Below are positions 15,900-24,550 of a stretch of 64,000 bases of DNA, one piece after another. Source of the DNA: Kineosporia babensis. GTDB lineage: Bacteria; Actinomycetota; Actinomycetes; Actinomycetales; Kineosporiaceae. The stretch lies in assembly GCF_021129305.1 (NCBI RefSeq), contig NZ_JAJOMB010000017.1:62001-126000 (forward strand), written 5' to 3'. A program made the translations under genes and the position numbers. Within the stretch, counting starts at the first letter, position 1; each line of letters starts with the position of its first letter. The notes below the pieces were generated by a model. It saw only the letters and a list, made by a program, of their open reading frames with translations. It had not been told where the DNA came from and did no database searches.

Positions 15900-18116
15900 G
15901 TGACGCAGGTCGAGCCCTTCTCGCGACGCCCACGACGATCCGACGCCGAGCAGAACTACGGCGCGCAGGGATCCGGTTACTCTCAGGGCGGCTCGGACGG
16001 TCGCGAGGGGCAGTACGACAACCGCGACGAGCGCGGTGGTTACGACCCGCGCCCCAGCAACCGCGGCGGCAACGGCGGGTACGACCCGCGCCCGGGCAAC
16101 CGGGGCGCGAGCGGTGGTTATGACCCCAGGCCCAGCAGCCGCAGCGGCGCTGGCGGGTACGACCCCCGGCCCAGCAGCCGCAGTGGCAACGGTGGCTATG
16201 ACCCACGGCCCGAGGCCCGCAGTAACAGCGGCGGCTATGACCCGCGCCCGGATGACCGGGGCGCGAGCGGCGGCAACGGTGGCTATGACCCGCGCCCCAG
16301 CAACCGCGGCGGTAACGGCGGGTACGACCCCCGGCCCAGCAACCGCGGCGGCAACGGCGGATACGACCCCAGGCCCAGCGCTCGCGAGAGTGGCAACGGC
16401 GGCTATGACCCGCGGCCGGGCGATCGCGGCGCAAGCGGTGGCTTCGACCCGCGCTCCCGCAGCCGCGGAGACAACCGCGAAGACTCCCGCGGTCGCGACG
16501 ATTACCCCGCCGAAGAACGCAGTGGCCCGAGCCGCTCCCAGAGCCGCCAGGCCGCATCCGCAGTGCCCCCGCCGCTGGACGACGGAGACCGCCGCGGCAG
16601 CCACGCCACTACTTACGGCCAGGGCTTTTCCTGGGTGGTGGCCTGGACCATCCTCGGTGCGCTGATCCCCGGTCTGGGCCTGATCGCGGCCGGCTGGCGC
16701 CGGCTCGGGGCCGCCGTCCTGGCCGGCCTGGCCGTGGCCGCCGCAGCCGTCGCGGTCTGGGCGCTGAGCGGTGACATCCTCAAGCGCGGGGTCTCGTTCG
16801 CCGTCGACCCGAAGAAGCTGCTCATCCTGGCCGTGGTCGCGGTCGTGGTCGGGGTGCTCTGGGCGCTGGTGATCTTGCTCACCAACAGCCAGTTGCGCCG
16901 CTACGCCACCCTCGACAGCACTCAGAAGCTGTTCAGCTGGGTGGTCGTGGCCGCCCTGCTGGTCGGCGTGGGTGTGCCCACCTACACCGTCGGCGACTAC
17001 GCGCTGGTGCAGCGCGAGCTGGTCACCGAGTTGTTCGGCGGCGACGGGGACGTCGACGCCGACGACGCCAAGCCCGACTCCTCGGCCGCCGACCCGTGGG
17101 CCGGCACCGACCGGGTCAACGTGCTGCTGATCGGCTCCGACGCCGGAGCCAACCGGACCGGTATCCGCCCCGACACCCTGATCGTGGCCAGCATCCACCC
17201 GGCCACCGGGAACACCGTGCTCTACAGCCTGCCCCGAAGCCTGCAGCGGGTGCCCTTCAAGGAGGGCACCGGTGGCGCCGAAGCCTGGCCGGACGGCTAC
17301 TACTGCCCCGAGCGCGGGCCGGGCGCCGAGTGCATGATCAACGCGATCTGGCAGTGGGCCGAGACCGACGGGGCCTCCTACTACAGCGATGTGAAGAACA
17401 AGGGCCTGCGGGCCACCGAGGACGCCGTCACCGGCACCCTCGGCCTGGAGATCGACAGCTACGCGATGCTCAACCTCGAGGGCTTCGCCGACTTCATCGA
17501 CGCCATCGGCGGCGTCCGGGTGAACGTGTACGAGAAGCTGCCGATCGGCGGCAACTCGAACAACAAGGTGGCCACCGGCGGCTGGATCGAGGAGGGGATG
17601 GACCAGAAGCTGAACGGGCACGACGCCCTCTGGTTCGCCCGCTCGCGCTGGAGCACCGACGACTACGACCGGATGCGCCGCCAGCGCTGCACGATCGCGG
17701 CCGTCACCGAGCAGGCCGACCCGGTCACCATCGCCGCCAACTGGACCAAGATCGCCAAGGCACTGCAGAAGAACATGCAGACCGGTATCCCCCAGGACGA
17801 GATCCAGGCCTGGGTGGAACTGGCCACCCGGGTGCAGAAGGCCAAGGTCACCAGCCTCTCGTTCGACAACGCGGCGGTCGGCGGCACCACCGTCAACCCC
17901 GACTTCGACCTGATGCGCGAGAAGGTCGAGAAGGCGAACGCGAAGTCCGAGAAGGCCGGGCAGAAGAAGAAGGCCGCCACCTCCGAGCCCCAGGCCTCGG
18001 CCTCGGCCGGGACCAGCACCGAGGACAAGGCCGACTCCGGCAAGAAGGACACCACGCCGGACGAGGCCAAGACCAAGGACCCGGAGAACGCGCAGGACGT
18101 CAGCCAGGTCTGCTAG
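15900..18116 (+). CDS. LytR-CpsA-Psr family protein with N-terminal repeat array
   Basis: A 738-residue LCP protein; such enzymes transfer lipid-linked glycopolymers onto peptidoglycan outside the membrane. Residues about 45-190 are 11 units of GGYDPRP plus about 6 variable residues, cytoplasmic and disordered. Several membrane helices follow (about 240-370). The LCP catalytic domain begins near residue 400 with RVNVLLIGSDAG and continues with RPDTLIVASI, YSLPRSLQRVPF, DAIGGVRVNV and WFARSRWSTDDYDRMRRQRC. The Lys/Glu-rich tail ends in AQDVSQVC. The GTG at 15900 has GGAG 8 bases upstream; a frame opening at 15840 adds residues without support. It is followed by a strong terminator and a paralogous gene. 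Confidence 0.92.
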   Translation: MTQVEPFSRRPRRSDAEQNYGAQGSGYSQGGSDGREGQYDNRDERGGYDPRPSNRGGNGGYDPRPGNRGASGGYDPRPSSRSGAGGYDPRPSSRSGNGGYDPRPEARSNSGGYDPRPDDRGASGGNGGYDPRPSNRGGNGGYDPRPSNRGGNGGYDPRPSARESGNGGYDPRPGDRGASGGFDPRSRSRGDNREDSRGRDDYPAEERSGPSRSQSRQAASAVPPPLDDGDRRGSHATTYGQGFSWVVAWTILGALIPGLGLIAAGWRRLGAAVLAGLAVAAAAVAVWALSGDILKRGVSFAVDPKKLLILAVVAVVVGVLWALVILLTNSQLRRYATLDSTQKLFSWVVVAALLVGVGVPTYTVGDYALVQRELVTELFGGDGDVDADDAKPDSSAADPWAGTDRVNVLLIGSDAGANRTGIRPDTLIVASIHPATGNTVLYSLPRSLQRVPFKEGTGGAEAWPDGYYCPERGPGAECMINAIWQWAETDGASYYSDVKNKGLRATEDAVTGTLGLEIDSYAMLNLEGFADFIDAIGGVRVNVYEKLPIGGNSNNKVATGGWIEEGMDQKLNGHDALWFARSRWSTDDYDRMRRQRCTIAAVTEQADPVTIAANWTKIAKALQKNMQTGIPQDEIQAWVELATRVQKAKVTSLSFDNAAVGGTTVNPDFDLMREKVEKANAKSEKAGQKKKAATSEPQASASAGTSTEDKADSGKKDTTPDEAKTKDPENAQDVSQVC
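16035..16470 (+). repeat. Tandem repeat encoding GGYDPRP units
   Basis: Eleven copies of a roughly 39-bp unit inside the LCP gene encode GGYDPRP (ten) or GGFDPRS (last) plus variable Ser/Asn/Arg/Gly residues. Unit spacing varies by one or a few codons. The array is prone to slippage and should differ in copy number between strains. Confidence 0.85.
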
Positions 18117-18133
18117 AACCCCGCTCCACCCTC

Positions 18134-18169
18134 CACCGGTCGGCCGATGCTTGCATCGGCCGACCGGTG
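18134..18169 (+). terminator. Terminator after first LCP gene
   Basis: CACCGGTCGGCCGATG and CATCGGCCGACCGGTG form a perfect 16-bp stem with a 4-base loop, followed by CGTTTG. It lies 17 bases after the stop codon. Confidence 0.8.
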
Positions 18170-18347
18170 CGTTTGCGTCCTCCGCTCGCACACAAGTGGC
18201 CGCCCGAGGTGCGTCGCAGGCGTCCAATGTCCCCGAGACGGGCTGCTGCGCGGGCATACTCACGGCTCAGTGCGCGCGGCGCGGTCCCAGGCGGCCACCG
18301 AGTGCCCCGCGGTAGGGATGGCTCTCAGAACGCGACCTAGGGGTGGA

Positions 18348-19895
18348 ATGTCCGACGTCCGTCAGCGCGCCACCGGCCGGTTGCTGTCCGGCAAAGCAGG
18401 GCGCGACGACGTCCCCGGCGCCCCGGTGATCTCCACCGGCCGCCGCGGCTCGCATGCCACCACCCGCGGCCAGGGCTTCTCCTGGGTGCTCAGCTGGACC
18501 ATCCTCGGCTCGCTGCTGCCCGGCCTGGGGCTGCTGGCCGCGGGCTGGCGCCGGGCCGGTGGCTTCCTGCTCGGCCTGAGCGCGGCCGGGCTGCTGGCGC
18601 TGGGCTGGCTGGCGATCGACGGGGATCCGCTGGACCGGGTGCAGGCCCTGGTCGTCGCCCCCGAACGGCTACTGCTGGTGACCATCACGATCGGGGTGAT
18701 CGCCGTGCTCTGGGTGGTGGCGATCGTGCTCACCCACACCCAGCTGCGCCGCTACGCCCGGCTCGGGCTGGGGCAGCGACTGTTCTCCGTAGTGCTGGTG
18801 GTGGCCCTGATCACCGGAGTGGCGCTGCCCGCCTACGAGGCCGGGCGGTACGCGCTGATCGGCCGCGACCTGGTGGACACGGTGTTCCAGGACACGGTGG
18901 ACGCCGAGACCAGCACCGCGCTGAGCGACACCTCCAAGGCCGACCCGTGGGCCGGGGTGCCGCGGGTGAACGTGCTGCTGATCGGCTCGGACGCCGGCGA
19001 GTCCCGGATCGGGGTGCGGCCCGACACGATGATCGTGGCCAGCGTGGACACCTACTCGGGCAACACCGTGCTGTTCAGCCTGCCGCGCAACCTGGAGAAC
19101 GTGCCCTTCCCGTTCGGCACCCCCGGCAACACCGCCTGGCCGGACGGCTTCGACTGCGGTGACGAGTGCCTGCTGAACGCGGTCTGGACCTGGGCCGAGC
19201 AGGACGGCTCGGGCTACGAGGGGTACAAGAACCCCGGTCTGGCGGCCACCCAGGACGCGATCGAGGGCGCGACCGGCCTGAAGATCGACACCTACGCGAT
19301 GCTGAACCTGAAGGGTTTCGCCGAGTTCGTGAACGCGATCGGCGGGCTGCGGGTGAACGTGCGCGAGCGGCTGCCGATCGGCGGGGACAGCACCCTCGGC
19401 TCGCCGATCTACCACGTGGCCACCGGCGGCTGGATCGAGGTCGGGGAGAACCAGTTGCTGGACGGCTACCACACCCTCTGGTTCGCCCGCTCGCGCTGGT
19501 CCACCGACGACTACAGCCGGATGCAGCGCCAGCGCTGCGTGATCGGGGCGTTCGTCGGCCAGGTCGATCCGGTCACCGTGGCCCTGCAGTTCCCTCAGCT
19601 GGCCCGGGCGGCCAAACGCAACATCACCACCGGGATCCCGCTGCGCGACCTGGACGCCTGGGTCGAGCTGAGCAAGCGGGTGCAGGGCGGCAAGGTGACC
19701 AGCCTGCCGTTCACCAAGGATGTGGTGGACGTGGCCTACCCGGACTTCGGGAAGGTGCAGAAGCTGGTGAACCGGGCGATCGCCAGCTCGGAGCGGGCCG
19801 GCCGGCAACCCGCCCCGAGCTCACCCTCGGCCAAGCCCCGGGCCCCCCGGGCGGCGAACCCGAACAAGGCCCAGGACGTGACGGCCGTCTGTTAG
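18348..19895 (+). CDS. LytR-CpsA-Psr family protein (paralogue)
   Basis: A 515-residue LCP protein closely related to the preceding one but lacking the GGYDPRP array. Shared blocks include GSHATT-GQGFSWV, the membrane region, RVNVLLIGSDAG, RPDTMIVASV, NAIGGLRVNV and WFARSRWSTDDYSRMQRQRC. The C-terminus AQDVTAVC matches the AQDVSQVC of its neighbour. The ATG at 18348 follows AGGGGTGGA; the frame opening at 18147 runs through a terminator and is not credible. A tandem duplication is likely. The stop overlaps the convergent ligase gene by 4 bp. Confidence 0.9.
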   Translation: MSDVRQRATGRLLSGKAGRDDVPGAPVISTGRRGSHATTRGQGFSWVLSWTILGSLLPGLGLLAAGWRRAGGFLLGLSAAGLLALGWLAIDGDPLDRVQALVVAPERLLLVTITIGVIAVLWVVAIVLTHTQLRRYARLGLGQRLFSVVLVVALITGVALPAYEAGRYALIGRDLVDTVFQDTVDAETSTALSDTSKADPWAGVPRVNVLLIGSDAGESRIGVRPDTMIVASVDTYSGNTVLFSLPRNLENVPFPFGTPGNTAWPDGFDCGDECLLNAVWTWAEQDGSGYEGYKNPGLAATQDAIEGATGLKIDTYAMLNLKGFAEFVNAIGGLRVNVRERLPIGGDSTLGSPIYHVATGGWIEVGENQLLDGYHTLWFARSRWSTDDYSRMQRQRCVIGAFVGQVDPVTVALQFPQLARAAKRNITTGIPLRDLDAWVELSKRVQGGKVTSLPFTKDVVDVAYPDFGKVQKLVNRAIASSERAGRQPAPSSPSAKPRAPRAANPNKAQDVTAVC

Positions 19896-21553
19896 GCGCT
19901 GGTCCGCTCGACCTGCACCACCGAAAGGGAACCTTCGGCGTAACGGGCCCGCAGCGTCTTCTTGTCGAACTTGCCCACACTGGTCTTGGGCACCTCGGTG
20001 ACGAAGGCCCAGCGCTCGGGCACCTGCCAGCGGGCCACCCGGTCCTGCAGGAAGCTGCGCAGGTCCTCGACCGCGGGCGTCTGCCCCTCGACCGGCACCA
20101 CGATCGCCAGCGGGCGCTCACCCCACTTCTCGTCCGGCACCCCGACCACGCTGGCCTCGCGCACGCCCGGGTGCGCCATCAGCTCGTTCTCCAGGTCGAT
20201 CGAGCTGATCCACTCCCCGCCGGACTTGATCACGTCCTTCGCCCGGTCGCTGATGGTCAGGTAGCCGTCCGCGGTCAGGCTGCCGACGTCTCCGGTGCGC
20301 AGCCAGCCCTCGTCGAACTTCTCGGCCGAGGCAGCGTCGTCGTCGCGGTAGTACGAGCCGGTCACCCAGGGCCCGCGCACCTCGATCTCGCCGACCGCCT
20401 CGCCGTCCCAGGGCTGCACCGCGCCGTCCGGGCCGACCAGCCGGGCCTCCACGTGCAGCGCGAGCCGGCCCTGGCTGTGCCGGTAGTTCCAGTACTCCTC
20501 GCCCTCCACCCCGACCGGGGCGATCGCGACCGTGCCCAGCGGTGACGTCTCGGTCATCCCCCAGCCGTGCAGCACGGTGACGTCGTACCGGTCGTGGAAG
20601 GCGTGCATCAGCGCCGGCGGGCAGGCCGAGCCGCCGATGATCACCCGGTCGAGGCTGCTGACGTCCGTCTCCGGGTGCCCGTCCAGGTACTCCAGCAGCC
20701 CGGTCATCAGCGTGGGCACCGCACCCCCGCAGGTCACCTTCTCGCTCTCGATCATCCGGGCCAGCGGCTCGGGCTGCAGGAACCGGTCGGGCATGATCAG
20801 GCTGGAGCCGGCCATCATCGCGGCGTAGGCCAGGCCCCAGGCGTTGGCGTGGAAGAGCGGGACGATGGCCAGGGCCCGCGCGGACTGGGTCAGGCCCAGG
20901 CCGTTGGCGCCGGCGCAGAAGGTGGCGTGCAGCAGGTTCGAGCGGTGGGAGTAGACCACGCCCTTCGGGTGCCCGGTGGTGCCGGAGGTGTAACACATCA
21001 GCGTGCCGTCGTTCTCGTCCACCTCCGGCCACGCGAAGGTGTCGGGCTGGGCGTCCAGCAGTTGCCGGTAGTCGTGCACCTGGCGTTTACCGCCGCCGGC
21101 CAGCGCCTGTTTCACCTCGTCCGGCACCGGCCCGTTGACCACCACGTGCTCCACCGTGGGGGTGTGCTCGAGCAGCGCCGAGAACGGCTGGGCCAGCGAG
21201 TTGTCGACGAAGATGACCTTGTCCTCGGCGTGGTTGACCACGTAGACCATCTGCTGCGGGAAGAGCCGGATGTTGATCGTGTGCAGCACTGCCCCGGCGG
21301 CCGGGACCCCGAGGTACAGCTCCAGGTGCTCCTCGTTGTTCCACATGAACGAGCCGACCCGCTGGTCACCGTCGATGCCCAGCGTGCGCAGGGCGTTGGC
21401 CAGCCGGCGGCAGTCCTTGGCCACGTCGGTGAAGGACGACCGGCGCGGGCCGTCGGCCCCCCAGGTCACCACTTCCGAACCGGGATAGACGTCTCCTGCG
21501 TAATCGATAATCCGGGAGGTCAGCAGGGGGACGTTCTGCATCGTGCTGCGCAT
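19892..21553 (-). CDS. Long-chain fatty-acid-CoA ligase (AMP-forming)
   Basis: A 553-residue ANL-superfamily enzyme that activates a carboxylic acid through an acyl-adenylate. The P-loop motif is YTSGTTGHPKGV, A5 is GWGMTETSP, A7 is WLRTGDVG, A8 is DRAKDVIKSGGEWISSIDLE, and the catalytic lysine is in TSVGKFDKK. The length and the GVVYSHRSNLLH and IVPLFHANAWG blocks fit the long-chain/medium-chain group. The substrate is not determined by context. Confidence 0.9.
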   Translation of the reverse strand: MRSTMQNVPLLTSRIIDYAGDVYPGSEVVTWGADGPRRSSFTDVAKDCRRLANALRTLGIDGDQRVGSFMWNNEEHLELYLGVPAAGAVLHTINIRLFPQQMVYVVNHAEDKVIFVDNSLAQPFSALLEHTPTVEHVVVNGPVPDEVKQALAGGGKRQVHDYRQLLDAQPDTFAWPEVDENDGTLMCYTSGTTGHPKGVVYSHRSNLLHATFCAGANGLGLTQSARALAIVPLFHANAWGLAYAAMMAGSSLIMPDRFLQPEPLARMIESEKVTCGGAVPTLMTGLLEYLDGHPETDVSSLDRVIIGGSACPPALMHAFHDRYDVTVLHGWGMTETSPLGTVAIAPVGVEGEEYWNYRHSQGRLALHVEARLVGPDGAVQPWDGEAVGEIEVRGPWVTGSYYRDDDAASAEKFDEGWLRTGDVGSLTADGYLTISDRAKDVIKSGGEWISSIDLENELMAHPGVREASVVGVPDEKWGERPLAIVVPVEGQTPAVEDLRSFLQDRVARWQVPERWAFVTEVPKTSVGKFDKKTLRARYAEGSLSVVQVERTSA

Positions 21554-21638
21554 GCGAAATCACCTCGTCGTGACGTGGGACACATCGGCGTGTAACCCAA
21601 CGGTCAGGACCGGAGGCCGGTTTCCGCAAGCGCGGAGA

Positions 21639-22238
21639 TCAGCTGTTCCACCGATCGATGACCGGCCTCCCACGATCCCAGGCCAGCACGCTGAGCGTCG
21701 AGGTCCGCAGCGACAAATGGGCGGCCAGCGCCGGGTCCTGGCCGATCCAGCGGGCGGCCAGAATCCGCAGGTAGTGCGCGTGGGCCACCAGCACGGCGCG
21801 GGTCGGCGCCGCCTGCCGCACCCGCTCGATCACCGTGTCGGCCCGGGCGGCCACCTGCGCCAGGGTCTCCCCGCCGGGCACCGATGCGGTCCAGATCGAC
21901 CAGCCGGGCACCTGCTCCTGGATCTGCGCGGTGGTGATGCCCTCGTACTGGCCGTAGTCCCACTCCAGGGCGTCCGGTTCGGCCTTGGGGTCGAGCCCGG
22001 CCAGCTCGGCGGTGTGCCAGGCGCGCTGCAACGGGCTGGCCAGCTGCAGGTCGAAGTGCACCCCGGCCAGACGGGGCGCCAGCTCGGCGGCGGCCGCCTC
22101 GCCCTCGGGCCGCAGCGGGATGTCGCTGCGGCCGGTGTGCCGCCGGTCGCGGGCCCACTCGGTCAGGCCGTGCCGGATCAGCCAGAGTTCGGGTTCGTTC
22201 GAGGTCACGGGCGTGATCTTCACACGGCCAGGTAACAA
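21639..22238 (-). CDS. Histidine phosphatase family protein
   Basis: A 199-residue phosphoglycerate-mutase-like phosphatase. The catalytic RHG motif is in LWLIRHGLTEW, and the partner motifs are GRSDIPL, SPLQRAWHTA, EWDYGQYEG and LVAHAHYLRI. The second histidine follows VAHAH. Starts at ATG 22238, GTG 22223 or a later GTG are all possible. This is probably a small-molecule phosphatase; the substrate is unknown. Confidence 0.85.
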   Translation of the reverse strand: MLPGRVKITPVTSNEPELWLIRHGLTEWARDRRHTGRSDIPLRPEGEAAAAELAPRLAGVHFDLQLASPLQRAWHTAELAGLDPKAEPDALEWDYGQYEGITTAQIQEQVPGWSIWTASVPGGETLAQVAARADTVIERVRQAAPTRAVLVAHAHYLRILAARWIGQDPALAAHLSLRTSTLSVLAWDRGRPVIDRWNS

Positions 22239-22250
22239 GGGCCTGATCAG

Positions 22251-22913
22251 TCAGCCGGTCGGAGCCTCAGACCGGACCAGCACCGTGCCGACGATCTGGC
22301 CAACCTGCCCGACCCGCCACAGCTCCGAACGGTGGAAGTCCAGGCCGTGCGAGCGCACCAGCACCAGCGCCAGCGGGCCGGGGCCGATCGGGACCAGCGC
22401 GGTGCCGCTGAACGGCTCGGGTGCGCCCGGCGCGATCATCCGGACGCTGGCCAGCCGCAGCGGCGAGGTCAGCACCACCTGCTCCGGCCCCGGGCTGGCC
22501 ACGCTGACCGTCAGCACCGCGTTCACCGTCGCCAGGTCCGGCCCGTACTCCACCAGTGCCGCCCAGTCCGCCCCGAAGCAGTGCGGGGCCCCGTCCACCA
22601 GCGTCTGCAGACCGCGCTCGGGCCGGGTGAGCACCTGGTCGATCAGGCCCAGGTCGGCGTGCCCGGTGACCGGGGGCGCGGGATGCTGCACACCGGTGAC
22701 GTCCACCCCGGCCAGGGCAGCCAGCTGCGCCGAGATCCGCTGCAGGTGAGGCACGTCGCGGACCCGGACGAACACGTCGTCCAAGGCCCGGCCGGACTCG
22801 CTCTCCAGCACGTCGATCTGCGCGATGTCGGCCCCGGCCGAGCCGATCGCCGAGGTGACCCGGCCCAGGGCACCGGGCCGGTCCGGGATGCTGAACCGAA
22901 TCCGCGCGAGCAA
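22251..22913 (-). CDS. ACT-domain protein
   Basis: A 220-residue protein with an N-terminal ACT domain (about 1-75: RIRFSIPDRPGALGRVTSAI, GADIAQIDVLES). The rest is an unassigned alpha/beta segment that reads like a second regulatory fold. A TTG at 22913 is chosen as start because GGGAGG stands 7 bases upstream and the ACT domain begins right after it; the longer frame to 22991 adds a non-conserved leader. It lies 12 bp upstream of the phosphatase gene on the same strand, so the two are likely co-transcribed. ACT domains bind amino acids, so an amino-acid-linked regulatory role is plausible. Confidence 0.75.
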   Translation of the reverse strand: MLARIRFSIPDRPGALGRVTSAIGSAGADIAQIDVLESESGRALDDVFVRVRDVPHLQRISAQLAALAGVDVTGVQHPAPPVTGHADLGLIDQVLTRPERGLQTLVDGAPHCFGADWAALVEYGPDLATVNAVLTVSVASPGPEQVVLTSPLRLASVRMIAPGAPEPFSGTALVPIGPGPLALVLVRSHGLDFHRSELWRVGQVGQIVGTVLVRSEAPTG

Positions 22914-23075
22914 ATCTGACCTCCCAGTCACCAGCAGACGAACAGAATTCCACACGGGCGCGGGTGCGAGGTCACCAACTGCACCGGACAATGCCGCTCG
23001 TGACCCGCGCCGGCACCTCCCCCGGGCCGGAGATCAGGGACGCTGAGGACAAGCCGCGCGGGCCTGACCACTAAG

Positions 23076-23087
23076 CTACGTACGTAG
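23076..23087. promoter_or_regulatory. Palindromic operator before the GntR gene
   Basis: CTACGTACGTAG is a perfect 12-bp palindrome that runs into a -10-like TAGATA, 26 bp before the GntR start. It is placed for autoregulation. Confidence 0.5.
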
Positions 23088-23113
23088 ATACTGTCGGCCC
23101 GGAGGTGGTCACC

Positions 23114-23914
23114 GTGACGGGGCCGGACGAGGTCCATGCGCTTGACCGTTCCAGTCCCATGCCGCTCTGGGCGCAGCTCCAGCAGGAGCTCACCCGCAGA
23201 CTGCAGGCAGGGGCGTTCGACCAGGAGTTCCCTGGCGAGCTGGAGCTGGTCGAGGCCTATGCCGTTTCCCGCTACACCGTGCGCGAGGCGCTGCGCCGGC
23301 TGCGTGAGTCCCGCCTGATCGACTCGGCCAAGGGCCGGGGTTCGTGGGTGCGCCGCGGGGGCGACTCCAACCCGCCGCTGGGCAGCCTGTACTCGCTGTT
23401 CCGGGAGGTGGACGCGCAGGGCATCCGGCAGCGCAGCATCGTGCTCGCCCAGGAGATCGTCACCTGGGCCGCGGCCGCCGAGGAGCTCGGCCTGGAGCCG
23501 GACACCCCGCTGTTCCACCTGGAGCGCATGCGCCTGGCCGACGAGCTGCCGATGGCCCACGACCGGGTCTGGATCCCGGCCGAAGTGGCGCGCCCGCTGC
23601 TCGAGGTCGACTTCACCGTCTCCGGCCTGTACGACGAGCTGGCCGCCCAGTGCGGGGTGTCGCTGGCCGGGGGCCGGGAGCGGATCGCCGCGGTGATCCC
23701 GACCCAGCGCGACCGGGACCTGCTGACCGTGCCCGCCGACGTGGCCTGCTTCCAGATCGAGCGGATCAGCACGGTGCAGCAGCGGCGGATGGAGTACCGG
23801 CACACCGTGGTCCGCGCCGACCGCTACTCGGTGCTGGCCGAGTGGTCGCCGCAGGGGTACACGGTGGCGGCGGAGCCGCTGGACGGGCCGCCGAAGGCGT
23901 CCGCGGAAACCTGA
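23114..23914 (+). CDS. GntR-family regulator, HutC/UTRA type
   Basis: A 266-residue regulator. The winged helix-turn-helix spans about residues 10-75 (PMPLWAQLQQELTRRLQAG, FPGELELVEAYAVSRYTVRE). The UTRA effector domain follows (GLEPDTPLFHLERMRLAD, YRHTVVRADRYSVLAEW). GTG 23114 is used because GGAGG (23101-23105) is 8 bases upstream; the earlier GTG at 23105 overlaps that site. A perfect palindrome at the promoter suggests self-control. No sugar or amino-acid genes flank it clearly, so the effector is open. Confidence 0.88.
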   Translation: MTGPDEVHALDRSSPMPLWAQLQQELTRRLQAGAFDQEFPGELELVEAYAVSRYTVREALRRLRESRLIDSAKGRGSWVRRGGDSNPPLGSLYSLFREVDAQGIRQRSIVLAQEIVTWAAAAEELGLEPDTPLFHLERMRLADELPMAHDRVWIPAEVARPLLEVDFTVSGLYDELAAQCGVSLAGGRERIAAVIPTQRDRDLLTVPADVACFQIERISTVQQRRMEYRHTVVRADRYSVLAEWSPQGYTVAAEPLDGPPKASAET

Positions 23915-23920
23915 GATCCC

Positions 23921-23965
23921 AATGGGAGACGAGTGTGCGCGACTTGCGCATAATCGTCTCCCATT
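23921..23965. terminator. Long nested hairpin between the GntR gene and the next gene
   Basis: AATGGGAGACGA and TCGTCTCCCATT pair perfectly (12 bp). Inside lies TGCGC-GACTT-GCGCA. It sits 6 bases after the GntR stop; with no T-run it could be a terminator or an RNA element. Confidence 0.55.
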
Positions 23966-23986
23966 CGGTTGTGGAGGGGGACACGA

Positions 23987-24550
23987 GTGACGCTCTCGTA
24001 CACGTTCTGGCACCGCCCGCAGGAGGGCATCTCCCCGGAGGGCTACGAGCGTGACCTGGCGCTGTTCCACGAGCGCCTGGCCATGCTCGGTTCGGGCCAG
24101 ATCCCGGGCTACCGTTCCTCGTACACGCTGCGCGTGCCGCCCCTGCCGTGGCAGAGCACTCCGGGCTACGAAGACTGGTACCTCATCGACGATTACGCAT
24201 CCCTGGGCGTGCTGGCCGGCGCCGCCGTGGACGAGACCCGCCTGGAACGCCACGACGCCCTGGCCGGGGCGGTACTCGACGGCACCGGCGGGCTTTACGG
24301 GCTCCGCGCAGGCACTGCGCCGCCGGCGGAGGGCACTTGGGTGGGCTGGGGCCGCAAACGCGCCGGGGTCAGTTACGCCGAGTTGCTCTCCGACCTGGAG
24401 GCCCGGGTGGAAATCGGTGAGCTGAGCGCGGTCTGGCAGCGCCAGCTGGTGCTCGGCCCGGCCCCGGAGTTCCGGCTCGAGGGCCGGGGCCCGATCACGG
24501 TGGCCGGTCTCGAACCAGTCATCGCGCTTGAGGTCTCAACGGTCGCCTGA
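23987..24550 (+). CDS. Conserved actinobacterial protein of unknown function
   Basis: A 187-residue soluble protein. It has short conserved-looking blocks WHRPQEGISPEGYERDL, GYEDWYLIDDYASLGVL and LWQRQLVLGPAPEF-like AVWQRQLVLGPAPEF. From memory, similar proteins occur widely in actinobacteria without a known function; the pattern suggests a dimeric alpha-beta barrel. The GTG at 23987 has GGAGG about 9 bases upstream. The stop overlaps the convergent zwf-like gene by 15 bp. Confidence 0.7.
   Translation: MTLSYTFWHRPQEGISPEGYERDLALFHERLAMLGSGQIPGYRSSYTLRVPPLPWQSTPGYEDWYLIDDYASLGVLAGAAVDETRLERHDALAGAVLDGTGGLYGLRAGTAPPAEGTWVGWGRKRAGVSYAELLSDLEARVEIGELSAVWQRQLVLGPAPEFRLEGRGPITVAGLEPVIALEVSTVA

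Noticed and set aside
16035-16470. CRISPR-like appearance of the 39-bp repeats
   Set aside because: The repeats are in frame, code for GGYDPRP and lack unique spacers.
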